Part shown: one piece after another, positions 1 to 6,413 of the stretch | Numbering within the stretch: the first letter of the stretch is position 1 | Layout: each line of letters begins with the position of its first letter | From: Chloroflexota bacterium | GTDB lineage: Bacteria; Chloroflexota; Limnocylindria; Limnocylindrales; CSP1-4 | Assembly: GCA_021785115.1 (NCBI GenBank) | Contig: JAJYGO010000072.1 | Coordinates: 1 to 12,971, forward strand | Reading direction: 5' to 3' | Length of the DNA: 12,971 nucleotides | The notes under the pieces: model-generated | Seen by the model: the letters and a program-made list of their open reading frames with translations, nothing else | Databases searched by the model: none | What the model was told of the DNA's origin: nothing | Program-made: the position numbers and the translations under genes

Positions 1-159
1 TCGCTCTGGATGCTCGCGATCGGGGGCGTCAGCCTCGGCGCCGTGGGCGCCTGCCTGCTCTTCCGGATCTCGGTCTGGGATGCGGGTCGCGGGCGGCTGG
101 AGGACGCGGTCCTCACCTCGTCGTGGGAGGACGCCACCAGGCGGACGAAGAGCCGATGA
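1..159 (+). CDS. C-terminal fragment of a membrane protein (5' end outside window)
   Basis: Frame 1 is open from the window edge to a TGA at 157-159 and gives 52 residues. The first ~26 form one hydrophobic membrane segment (around MLAIGGVSLGAVGACLLF). A short polar tail with acidic and basic residues, ending in KSR, follows and would probably lie on the membrane face. The stop overlaps the next gene's start in an ATGA, so the two are probably translationally coupled. The neighbours are a NuoF-like flavoprotein and a ferredoxin, so a haem-binding or ferric-reductase-like membrane partner is a reasonable inference. The fragment itself carries no diagnostic motif and I cannot name the family. 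Confidence 0.6.
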   Translation, partial: SLWMLAIGGVSLGAVGACLLFRISVWDAGRGRLEDAVLTSSWEDATRRTKSR

Positions 160-1400
160 CGGCCCGCCTGCTCTCGGGGCCGTCGACGGCTGCCGGGGCG
201 GAGTCGCTCGCCGATCACCGGGCCCGGCTCGGCGATCTGCCGGGCCGAACGGATCGCGCCCACCTCATCCCGATGATCGACGCCGCCGGGCTGCTGGGCC
301 GCGGCGGCGCGGGCTTCCCCGTCGGGCGCAAGTGGGCCTCGGTCGCGGGCCGGGCGAAAGGCGATGCCGTGGTGCTCGCGAACGGCGCCGAGGGCGAGCC
401 GCTCGCCCACAAGGACCGGGTGCTGATGGCGTCACGCCCCCACCTCGTGCTCGACGGGCTGGAGCTGGCGGCCGAGGCCGTTGGTGCGAGGCGGGCGGTC
501 CTGTACGTGGGTTCCGAGCACGTCGAGGCGCGGATCGCGCTCGAGCGGGCGCTGGCCGAGCGGGCGGCGAGCCAGACCTCGCCCCTGCCGAGGGTCCCGA
601 CCATGCTCGTCACCCCGCCGGTGTCGTACATCGCGGGGGAGGAGTCGGCCGCCGTCCACTTCGTCAACATCGGCGACCCGAGGCCCACCACCGTCCCGCC
701 CCGCCCGTACGAGAAGGGCGTCGGCGGGAGGCCCACGCTGGTCCAGAACGTCGAGAGCCTGGCCCACGTCGCCCTGATCGCCCGCTATGGCGATGCCTGG
801 TACCGCGAGGCGGGCCGCGCCGAGACGTGCGGCACCGCGCTCGTGACCGTGACCGGCGGGGCGCGGCCCGGCGTGCTCGAGATCGAACTCGGCACCACCG
901 TCGGCGAGCTGGCCGAGTGGGCCGGGGTGAGCGCCTCGGTTGGCAGTCCGGTGCTGCTGGGGGGCTATTTCGGCACGATCATCTCCGGTGCCGAGGCCTG
1001 GCGGCAGCCGCTGGACCCGGTCGTCCTGCGCCGTGCGGGCGCCGCCTTCGGCGCCGGGGTCGTGGCGTTCCTCGGCGACGAGGCGTGCGGCGTCACCACG
1101 ACCGCGCGGATCGTGGACTACATGGCCGGCTCCAGCGCCGCCCAGTGCGGCCCCTGCGTGTTCGGCCTGCGCGCGATCGCCGACGCCTCGGCTCGGATCG
1201 CCACCGGCCAGCCTCGCCAGGACGACCTCTCGCGGCTGCGGGGCTGGAGCCAGTCGATCACCGGGCGCGGCGCGTGTCGGATGCCCGACGGCGCCACGGC
1301 GCTGCTCGCGAGCTCGCTGCGCGTGTACGACGCCGACTGGACGTCGCACCAGCACCACCGCCGCTGCGCGATGCGCCGCGGGGCGAGGGTCGGGGTGTGA
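156..1400 (+). CDS. NuoF-like NADH-binding FMN/Fe-S oxidoreductase subunit, one cluster cysteine missing
   Basis: This 414-residue protein belongs to the family of the complex I 51-kDa subunit (NuoF/Nqo1), which takes electrons from NADH on FMN and passes them to an Fe-S cluster. The FMN/NADH fold is clear: GRGGAGFPVGRKW at residues 48-60, NGAEGEP at 76-82, YIAGEES at 158-164 and NVES at 198-201. An SLBB-like segment follows at ~225-275. The C-terminal cluster domain has Cys331, Cys334 and, 40 residues on, Cys374. In NuoF the motif is CxxCxxC-x40-C; here the first position is Ala328, so only three ligands remain. The ATG at 156 is preferred to an in-frame start at 123 because it forms an ATGA overlap with the upstream stop. 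The 3' end overlaps a ferredoxin gene, and no NuoE or NuoG is seen. It is therefore probably a stand-alone NADH dehydrogenase module feeding the ferredoxin or a membrane partner, not part of complex I. Confidence 0.88.
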   Translation: MTARLLSGPSTAAGAESLADHRARLGDLPGRTDRAHLIPMIDAAGLLGRGGAGFPVGRKWASVAGRAKGDAVVLANGAEGEPLAHKDRVLMASRPHLVLDGLELAAEAVGARRAVLYVGSEHVEARIALERALAERAASQTSPLPRVPTMLVTPPVSYIAGEESAAVHFVNIGDPRPTTVPPRPYEKGVGGRPTLVQNVESLAHVALIARYGDAWYREAGRAETCGTALVTVTGGARPGVLEIELGTTVGELAEWAGVSASVGSPVLLGGYFGTIISGAEAWRQPLDPVVLRRAGAAFGAGVVAFLGDEACGVTTTARIVDYMAGSSAAQCGPCVFGLRAIADASARIATGQPRQDDLSRLRGWSQSITGRGACRMPDGATALLASSLRVYDADWTSHQHHRRCAMRRGARVGV

Positions 1401-1774
1401 GCGGCCGTCGGGTGCTCGACTCCGGGTACCGCATCGAGATCGACCGCATCGCCTGCGACGCGTACGGGACGTGCGCGGAGCTCCTGCCCGAGGGCATCGA
1501 CCTCGACGAGTGGGGCTACCCGGTCATCGCGCCCGGCAACGTGCCGACCCACCTGCTCGACATCGCGAAGCGGGCCGTGGACAGCTGCCCGGTGCTCGCG
1601 CTCCGTCTGGTCAAGGTCGCCGTCGTGAAGGGCGTCGAGCCGGGCCCGCCCCCGCCGGTGCTCGCCGCGCGCCGACCCGAGACCCGCCCCGACCGGATGG
1701 AGGGCACGCCGCCCTGGCCGCCGCGACCCGCGAACCGGCCCTCGAAGCGGGGTCCGGAGCAGCGCCGCCGCTGA
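1397..1774 (+). CDS. Small [3Fe-4S]-type ferredoxin with Pro/Arg-rich tail
   Basis: This 125-residue protein has a single-cluster ferredoxin core at residues ~10-75. Cys20 and Cys26 lie in CDAYGTC and Cys64 in the CP motif DSCPVLAL. The position that would complete CxxCxxC is Tyr23. Three cysteines with this spacing are typical of the [3Fe-4S] ferredoxins that serve cytochromes P450 in actinobacteria. Residues ~80-125 form a proline- and arginine-rich tail that looks disordered and is unusual for the family. The GTG start at 1397 overlaps the NuoF-like stop (GTGA), which argues for coupled translation and a joint role: the NuoF-like protein would reduce this ferredoxin with NADH. The reading frame is open far upstream of 1397, but that part is a shadow of the NuoF-like gene. 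Confidence 0.85.
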   Translation: MSGRRVLDSGYRIEIDRIACDAYGTCAELLPEGIDLDEWGYPVIAPGNVPTHLLDIAKRAVDSCPVLALRLVKVAVVKGVEPGPPPPVLAARRPETRPDRMEGTPPWPPRPANRPSKRGPEQRRR

Positions 1775-1830
1775 GCCGTCGCCTGGGCCGAACGCGGGTC
1801 TGACCGGGGAGCGCCGCGATGGCCCCGCCG

Positions 1831-3198
1831 TCAGCCCGCCGGGAGGATGTTGTGATTGCGGCGGAACACGTTGTCGGGATCCCAGACGGCCTTCGCCGCG
1901 GCCAGCCGTCGATAGGTTCGCGCCGGGTACGCCTCGCGGATCCGGGCCTCGCCCTCGTCCTCGAGGTAGTTGACGTAGGCGCCGATGGACCGGCAGCGCA
2001 GACTGTCGAGGAACGCGTCGGCCCAGGCCTTGCAGGGGCCCAGCGCATCGGCTGAGGCCGCCGTGACCTGCGCCGACACGTGCACGGGCGCGGCGCGGTG
2101 CGCGTAGGCGGTCGAGCCGGCGGATCGATCGCCGATCGCTCCCCCGAGGATTCGGACCTGGACCAGCGGCCGGGCCCCCGGCGCCGTCTCGGACGCGTAG
2201 CGGAGCGCATCGACAACCGTGTCGTCGAGCACCTCGAGGAACATCGAGCGGGTGACCGAGGCCGACGGCGTCCCAGCTCCCGCGGTGAGCCGGTAGATCG
2301 CGGGGAAGGCCATCGGTCCGAGGGTGTCGGCGACCGGCCTCGCCAGCGCCTTGAATGGCGCCCACGCCGCCTCGCCCGCCGCGGCATCGCCGTTGTACAC
2401 GCCGGCGACGACCACGACGGGCCGCCCGATCGCGTCCGGGGGGACGAACGGTGCGCGCGGCGCGGGCATGAGGCTGACGATGACCCCCAGCTCGCGCGGC
2501 GCGGCGCCAGCCAGTGGCACGATCCCGCGGAGCACGTTCTGGTTCACCGGCAGCAACACGGCGCCGCCGTACGCCTCGCCCGCTTCGACCATGCTGAACT
2601 CGAGCGACGTCACCACGCCGAAGTTGCCGCCGCCACCCCGGATCGCCCAGAAGAGTTCTGGCTCCGACTCGGCTGAGGCGGTCACGAGCCGCCCGTCCGC
2701 GGTCACGAGGTCGGCCGAGACGAGGTGGTCCACCGTGAGGCCGTGCTGGCGCGAGAGGTAGCCGAGGCCGCCCCCGAGCGTGATCCCGGCGACCCCGACG
2801 CTGCCGCTGTCGCCGAGCGGCACGGTCAGCCCGTGCTCGTGCGCGGCGGCGATCACGTCCCGGGCGAGCAGACCGGCGCCTGCACGAAGCCGACGCGCGA
2901 CGGGGTCGACCTCGAGCTCGCGGACACCGCGCATGTCGAGGACCAGCACGCCATCGCCGGTGCCGTGGCCGGCGGCGCTGTGCCCGCCCCCGCGCACGGC
3001 GATCTCGATGGCCTCGTCCCGGGCGAAGGCGATGGTCCGCGCGACGTCAGCGGCGCAGGCGGGCCGGACGACCAGCGCGGGCCGGCCGGGCCGAGCGAGC
3101 TGGACGACGGCCGCGGCGGCGCTGAAGTCGGGATGGTCGGGCGTGAGGACGACGCCGCGGATCGCCGATGCGAGACCGATGACGGCGGCCGGTCTCAT
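1831..3198 (-). CDS. FAD-binding oxidoreductase, berberine-bridge-enzyme type
   Basis: This 455-residue flavoprotein has an N-terminal PCMH-type FAD domain (residues ~38-210) and a C-terminal BBE segment. RGGGHS at 69-74 carries His73, the residue that binds the flavin covalently (8-alpha-histidyl) in this family. The second attachment site, a Cys in bicovalent members, is Ser131 here within DSGSVG, so a single covalent link is expected. LGGGLGYLSR and GGGGNFGVVTSLEF are standard FAD-domain signatures, and WDPDNVFRRNHNI near residues 438-450 is the BBE ending. There is no signal peptide, so the protein is probably cytoplasmic. Relatives oxidise sugars, alcohols or secondary metabolites; the substrate cannot be read from the sequence. 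It stands alone and converges with the ferredoxin gene across a 56-base gap. Its promoter must lie in the repeat-bearing region upstream (3199-3610). Confidence 0.9.
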   Translation of the reverse strand: MRPAAVIGLASAIRGVVLTPDHPDFSAAAAVVQLARPGRPALVVRPACAADVARTIAFARDEAIEIAVRGGGHSAAGHGTGDGVLVLDMRGVRELEVDPVARRLRAGAGLLARDVIAAAHEHGLTVPLGDSGSVGVAGITLGGGLGYLSRQHGLTVDHLVSADLVTADGRLVTASAESEPELFWAIRGGGGNFGVVTSLEFSMVEAGEAYGGAVLLPVNQNVLRGIVPLAGAAPRELGVIVSLMPAPRAPFVPPDAIGRPVVVVAGVYNGDAAAGEAAWAPFKALARPVADTLGPMAFPAIYRLTAGAGTPSASVTRSMFLEVLDDTVVDALRYASETAPGARPLVQVRILGGAIGDRSAGSTAYAHRAAPVHVSAQVTAASADALGPCKAWADAFLDSLRCRSIGAYVNYLEDEGEARIREAYPARTYRRLAAAKAVWDPDNVFRRNHNILPAG

Positions 3199-3237
3199 CG
3201 GCTGGAGCGGGCGCGTTGCGGCATTGAGCGATTGTCG

Positions 3238-3269
3238 CCGCTCGGGTGGTGCCGCCGCAGGGTGGCGGC
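3238..3269 (+). repeat. Possible divergent copy of the intergenic hairpin repeat
   Basis: CCGCTCG at 3238-3244 is followed by a stem, GCCGCC (3251-3256) and GGCGGC (3264-3269), around a 7-base loop. The order resembles the three better copies at 3299-3449: a CCGCTCG box, then a C/G stem. The spacing and stem differ. It lies 40-71 bases upstream of the FAD oxidoreductase start, in the 5' leader or promoter. Membership of the family is uncertain. Confidence 0.35.
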
Positions 3270-3298
3270 GCAGCGCGTGCTGGACTCCCCGCGCTCGA

Positions 3299-3325
3299 TT
3301 CGCTCGTACCGCCGTCGTGCGGCGC
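3299..3325 (+). repeat. Intergenic hairpin repeat, copy 1 (direct)
   Basis: The box TTCGCTCGTAC is followed by a stem, CGCCG (3310-3314) and CGGCG (3320-3324), with loop TCGTG. The box lacks one C relative to the other copies. It shares box, stem and loop length with copies at 3371-3397 and, inverted, 3421-3449. Confidence 0.7.
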
Positions 3326-3370
3326 TTGTCAAACGGGCGGCGCCGCGCCCGTGCCCGGCAGGCGGGCAGG

Positions 3371-3397
3371 TTCCGCTCGTACCGCCGCCAGCCGGCG
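3371..3397 (+). repeat. Intergenic hairpin repeat, copy 2 (direct)
   Basis: The box TTCCGCTCGTAC is followed by a stem, CGCCG (3383-3387) and CGGCG (3393-3397), with loop CCAGC. Its first 20 bases also pair with 3430-3449 (18 of 20 complementary), so copies 2 and 3 together could form a large hairpin or cruciform. Confidence 0.75.
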
Positions 3398-3420
3398 ATA
3401 AGAGTGGAGTTCAGCGTATG

Positions 3421-3449
3421 AGCGCCGTGTGGCGGCGAGACGAGCGGAA
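3421..3449 (-). repeat. Intergenic hairpin repeat, copy 3 (inverted)
   Basis: Read on the minus strand this is TTCCGCTCGTCT, then the stem CGCCG / CGGCG with loop CCACA, then CT. Its box overlaps a 16-base symmetrical site, CGAGCGGAACCGCTCG (3441-3456), which is perfect apart from the central AA. Confidence 0.75.
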
Positions 3450-3463
3450 CCGCTCGGGAGTGC

Positions 3464-3504
3464 GTCGCGCGCCCAGGGCCAGGATCGTCGCGCGCCAGGA
3501 TCGT
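3464..3504. repeat. Imperfect tandem duplication
   Basis: GTCGCGCGC...CAGGATCGT occurs at 3464-3488 with a 7-base insertion (CCAGGGC) in the middle, and again without it at 3487-3504. It lies just downstream of ligD in non-coding DNA and looks like a slippage or short-duplication scar. Confidence 0.6.
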
Positions 3505-3610
3505 GGGAGGGCTCGAGGGGCCGCCGCGCGATCGACGCGCACTGCGGGGTCAACTGGACGCTCCCTGCCAGGCGCACACGGTCGAACACGCGCCGGTGCG
3601 GCCTCGGATG

Positions 3611-6364
3611 TCACAGCGGCGGCAGCACTTGCCGGTCCTCGGGGAGCGCCGCCCAGAGGTCGCCCCGCTCCGCGACGCGGTCCAGGATCGTGCGGATCGT
3701 CCAGCGGTCCGGCCGCAGGTCGGGGTCGTCCAGCTCGTCCCACGTGATCGGCGCGGAGACGGGGGCGCCTGGCGCCGGACGGACGGCATACGGCGCGACG
3801 AGCGTCTTGATCGGCTGGTTCTGCGTGTAGTCGAGGCGCGCCCTGCCGCCCCGATCGGCCTTCGACCACTCCCACGACACGAGGTCCGGCAGGATGCCCC
3901 CGACCGCGCGCGAGAGCTTCTCCACCCAGTCCGAGGTCTCCGTGTAGCCGTAGCGGCCGCGCTCCACGGGGATCCAGGCGTGGATGCCCCGGCCGCCGGT
4001 GACCTTGGGGTAGGCGCGCACGCCCAGGTGCTCGAGCGCGGTGCGGTAGAGGCGCGCCAGGGCGAGCGTCTGCTCCCAGGTCGTGTTCGTGCCGGGGTCG
4101 ATGTCGATCAGCGCGTAGGTGGGCCGCCAGGGGTCCTCGCAGGTCGAGGTCCAGGCGTGGACCTCGAACGAGGCCGCGTTGCCAAGCCAGCACAGCGCGC
4201 CGACGCTCTCGGCCACGAGGTGGTCGTTGGGGTCGCGGTCCTCGCGCCGGCCCTCGAGGCTCTCGCGCCAGCGCACGAGCCAGGCGGGGGCGCTCGAGGG
4301 GATCTGCTTCTGCCAGAACCCTGGGTGGCCGGCGCCGTCGGGATAGCGGTGCAGGTTGAGGGGCCGCCCGGCCAGGTGGGGCAGCATGACCGGCGCGATC
4401 CGCGCGAAGTAGGCGATCAGCTCGCGCTTGGTGACGGGAGGCTCCTCCGCGTCGTCGCGGGGCGGGAAGAGGACCTTGTCCAGGTTGGTGAGCGTCAACT
4501 CTCGCCCGCCGACGCGCCAGGTGCCCTGCTTGGGGAGGGCGGCCAGCGCGGCCAGCTCGTCATCGGTCGCGCGCTGTGGTGCGGCGGGAGTGGCACTCGA
4601 TTTCGACGAAGCCGACGAGGCCGACGTAGCCGACGAGGCCGAAGCCGACGTAGCCGAAGCCGACGGTGCCGACGGCGTTGCGACCGGGTCGGCCTTCGCG
4701 TCCGTCGTGTCGGCCGGCCTGTCCGCCTCTCGGATCACGGCCTTCGGGTCGCGGTCGTCGAGGACCGCCTTGAACGCGGCCTGGCGCACGTTGCCGTCGC
4801 GCGTCCAGCCCGCCATCTCGGCTCTGATGACCAGCTCCGGCCGGGCCCAGCGCACCCCGGCGAGGTCCTTGCCCCATCGGCTTCGCGCCCCGGCGGGTGG
4901 CGGCGGGTCGAACGGGGGCGTATCGGCCTGGAGGGCGCCAAGGCGTTCGAGCAGCTCGCGACGGGCCTGGCCGTGGAACCCCGAGCCCACCGCTCCGGAG
5001 AACCGCAGCCGATCGCCCTCGTACACCCCGACAACCAGCGCGCCCAGCCCCTTCGACCCGCCGCTCTCGGGGGTCCAGCCGCCCACCACCAGGTCCTGGC
5101 TCGGCCGGCCCTTGCGCTTGACCCAGTCGCCGGTCCGTCGGCCCGGCTGGTAGCGCGAGCGCCGTCGCTTGGCCACCACGCCCTCGAGGCCGTTGCGCAC
5201 CGCCGCCTCGAAGAACGCCGGGCCGTCGCCGATCACGTGGGTCGCGTACAGGACGCGCGGGTCCGGGCGGAGCCGGCTCGCGAGGAGCGACTTGCGGGCC
5301 TCGAGCGGGACGTCGAGCAGCGACCATCCGTCGAGGTGGAGCAGGTCGAACGCCACCAGCACCACCCCTCCCCTCGGGTCGTTCATCCGTTCCTGGAGCA
5401 GCGAGAAGTCGGGCCGGCCCGAGCCGTCGAGCGCCACCACCTCGCCGTCGACGAGCGCCTCGGACGCGTCGATCCAGTCCGACGACCCGCGCAGCCGCGG
5501 GAACCAGCCCCCGGCGTCCACCCCGTTGCGCGACCGCAGCTCGGTCCGGCCGGCCCGCACCAGCGCCTGCGTGCGGAAGCCGTCCCACTTCACCTCCACC
5601 AGCCAGTCCGGCCCGGGCGGCACGGCGATCGCCGGCATTGCCAGCATGGGGTCGACGAAGCGCGGCATCGGCGCCTCGACCGCAATGGCGAGGTCCGGGT
5701 CCACGCCGCCGACCGGCGGCGTGCCCGTCAGCTTCGGCGCCGCGCCGTCGCGGGTCTCGTCGTTCGTGCGGCCGGTCTTGACGCTGGCCGGATGGTCCTC
5801 GGCGTCCCAGCCCAGCGCCGCGTCAGCGTCGTGCTTGTGGAGCAGCAGCCACGGGTCGCCGGACTCCTCGTCTCCCGCCGAGCGCCGCGTCGCCGCGCCC
5901 GTCCGCACGATGGTCCAGCGGCCGCGCAGCTTCTCGCCGCGGAGGCGGAACTTGAGCTCGCCCGCCGAGAGCGAGGCCGCGGGGTCGGCGGTCTCGCGCT
6001 CGGGCTCCCACGTGCCCCAGTCCCACACGATCACGTCGCCGCCGCCGTACTCCCGCTTGGGGATGGTGCCCTCGAAGTCGTAGTAGCTGAGCGGGTGGTC
6101 CTCGACGTGGACCGCCTTCCGCCGCGCGGCGGGGTCGAGCGTGGGCCCCTTCGGCACAGCCCAAGAGACGAGGACGCCGTCGAGCTCGAGGCGCAGGTCG
6201 TAGTGGAGCCGCCGCGCGCGGTGGCGCTGGACGACGAATCGGCGGCGCAGCACGAACGGGGCGACGGCAGGCTGGCTGTCCGGCGCAGCTGCCGGCCGCG
6301 CGGCCGGCGCGGGCTCTGGCGTGCGCGCGAAGTCGCGCTTGCGGCGGTACTCGTCGAGGGGCAC
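3611..6364 (-). CDS. ligD: Multifunctional ATP-dependent DNA ligase D (PE-Lig-Pol)
   Basis: This 917-residue LigD repairs double-strand breaks with Ku. Its domain order is phosphoesterase, ligase, polymerase, as in Pseudomonas and unlike the Pol-first mycobacterial form. The 3'-phosphoesterase (residues ~38-200) shows His48, His54, Asp56 and HVEDH at 86-90. The ligase domain has EVKWDGFR with the adenylated Lys259. An Ala/Ser-rich linker (~545-600) precedes the primase-like polymerase (~610-917), which shows LIDIDPG with metal-binding Asp754 and Asp756, KVTGGRGIHAW, and YTQNQPIKTLVAPYAVR. The start is a GTG at 6364; the N-terminus reads PLDEYRRKRDFARTPEP, typical for LigD. The gene follows ku after 49 bases and is probably co-transcribed with it. 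All three active sites look intact. Confidence 0.96.
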   Translation of the reverse strand: MPLDEYRRKRDFARTPEPAPAARPAAAPDSQPAVAPFVLRRRFVVQRHRARRLHYDLRLELDGVLVSWAVPKGPTLDPAARRKAVHVEDHPLSYYDFEGTIPKREYGGGDVIVWDWGTWEPERETADPAASLSAGELKFRLRGEKLRGRWTIVRTGAATRRSAGDEESGDPWLLLHKHDADAALGWDAEDHPASVKTGRTNDETRDGAAPKLTGTPPVGGVDPDLAIAVEAPMPRFVDPMLAMPAIAVPPGPDWLVEVKWDGFRTQALVRAGRTELRSRNGVDAGGWFPRLRGSSDWIDASEALVDGEVVALDGSGRPDFSLLQERMNDPRGGVVLVAFDLLHLDGWSLLDVPLEARKSLLASRLRPDPRVLYATHVIGDGPAFFEAAVRNGLEGVVAKRRRSRYQPGRRTGDWVKRKGRPSQDLVVGGWTPESGGSKGLGALVVGVYEGDRLRFSGAVGSGFHGQARRELLERLGALQADTPPFDPPPPAGARSRWGKDLAGVRWARPELVIRAEMAGWTRDGNVRQAAFKAVLDDRDPKAVIREADRPADTTDAKADPVATPSAPSASATSASASSATSASSASSKSSATPAAPQRATDDELAALAALPKQGTWRVGGRELTLTNLDKVLFPPRDDAEEPPVTKRELIAYFARIAPVMLPHLAGRPLNLHRYPDGAGHPGFWQKQIPSSAPAWLVRWRESLEGRREDRDPNDHLVAESVGALCWLGNAASFEVHAWTSTCEDPWRPTYALIDIDPGTNTTWEQTLALARLYRTALEHLGVRAYPKVTGGRGIHAWIPVERGRYGYTETSDWVEKLSRAVGGILPDLVSWEWSKADRGGRARLDYTQNQPIKTLVAPYAVRPAPGAPVSAPITWDELDDPDLRPDRWTIRTILDRVAERGDLWAALPEDRQVLPPL
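4604..4677. repeat. Tandem 9-bp repeat inside ligD (flexible linker)
   Basis: On the plus strand units of GCCGACGNN (9 bp) alternate with shortened GCCGAA (6 bp) for about eight repeats. On the coding strand they encode an Ala/Ser/Thr-rich, low-complexity linker between the ligase and polymerase domains of LigD. All unit lengths are multiples of three, so expansion or contraction would keep the frame. Confidence 0.85.
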
Positions 6365-6413
6365 GATGCGCGCCCGGTGCCGTCGGCGCTGCGCTGGCGC
6401 CCTGGCCCTGCGG

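Larger units (their letters stand above)
3199..3610. other. Intergenic region between ligD and the FAD oxidoreductase gene
   Basis: These 412 bases lie downstream of ligD and upstream of the FAD oxidoreductase gene, both on the minus strand. They must hold the ligD 3' end and the oxidoreductase promoter. No gene on either strand looks real. The region contains a family of short hairpin repeats (3299-3449), a possible divergent further copy (3238-3269), and an imperfect tandem duplication (3464-3504). No T-tract follows any hairpin, so none is a classical intrinsic terminator. Confidence 0.75.

Noticed and set aside
80..1396. Upstream extension of the ferredoxin frame
   Set aside because: It lies out of frame over the NuoF-like gene and is Arg/Gly-rich. 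The GTGA overlap at 1397 gives a proper start.
1775..1830. CGGGG...CCCCG stem between the convergent ferredoxin and oxidoreductase genes as a terminator
   Set aside because: It has a 5-bp stem with a large loop and no T-tract on either side. It is too weak to call.
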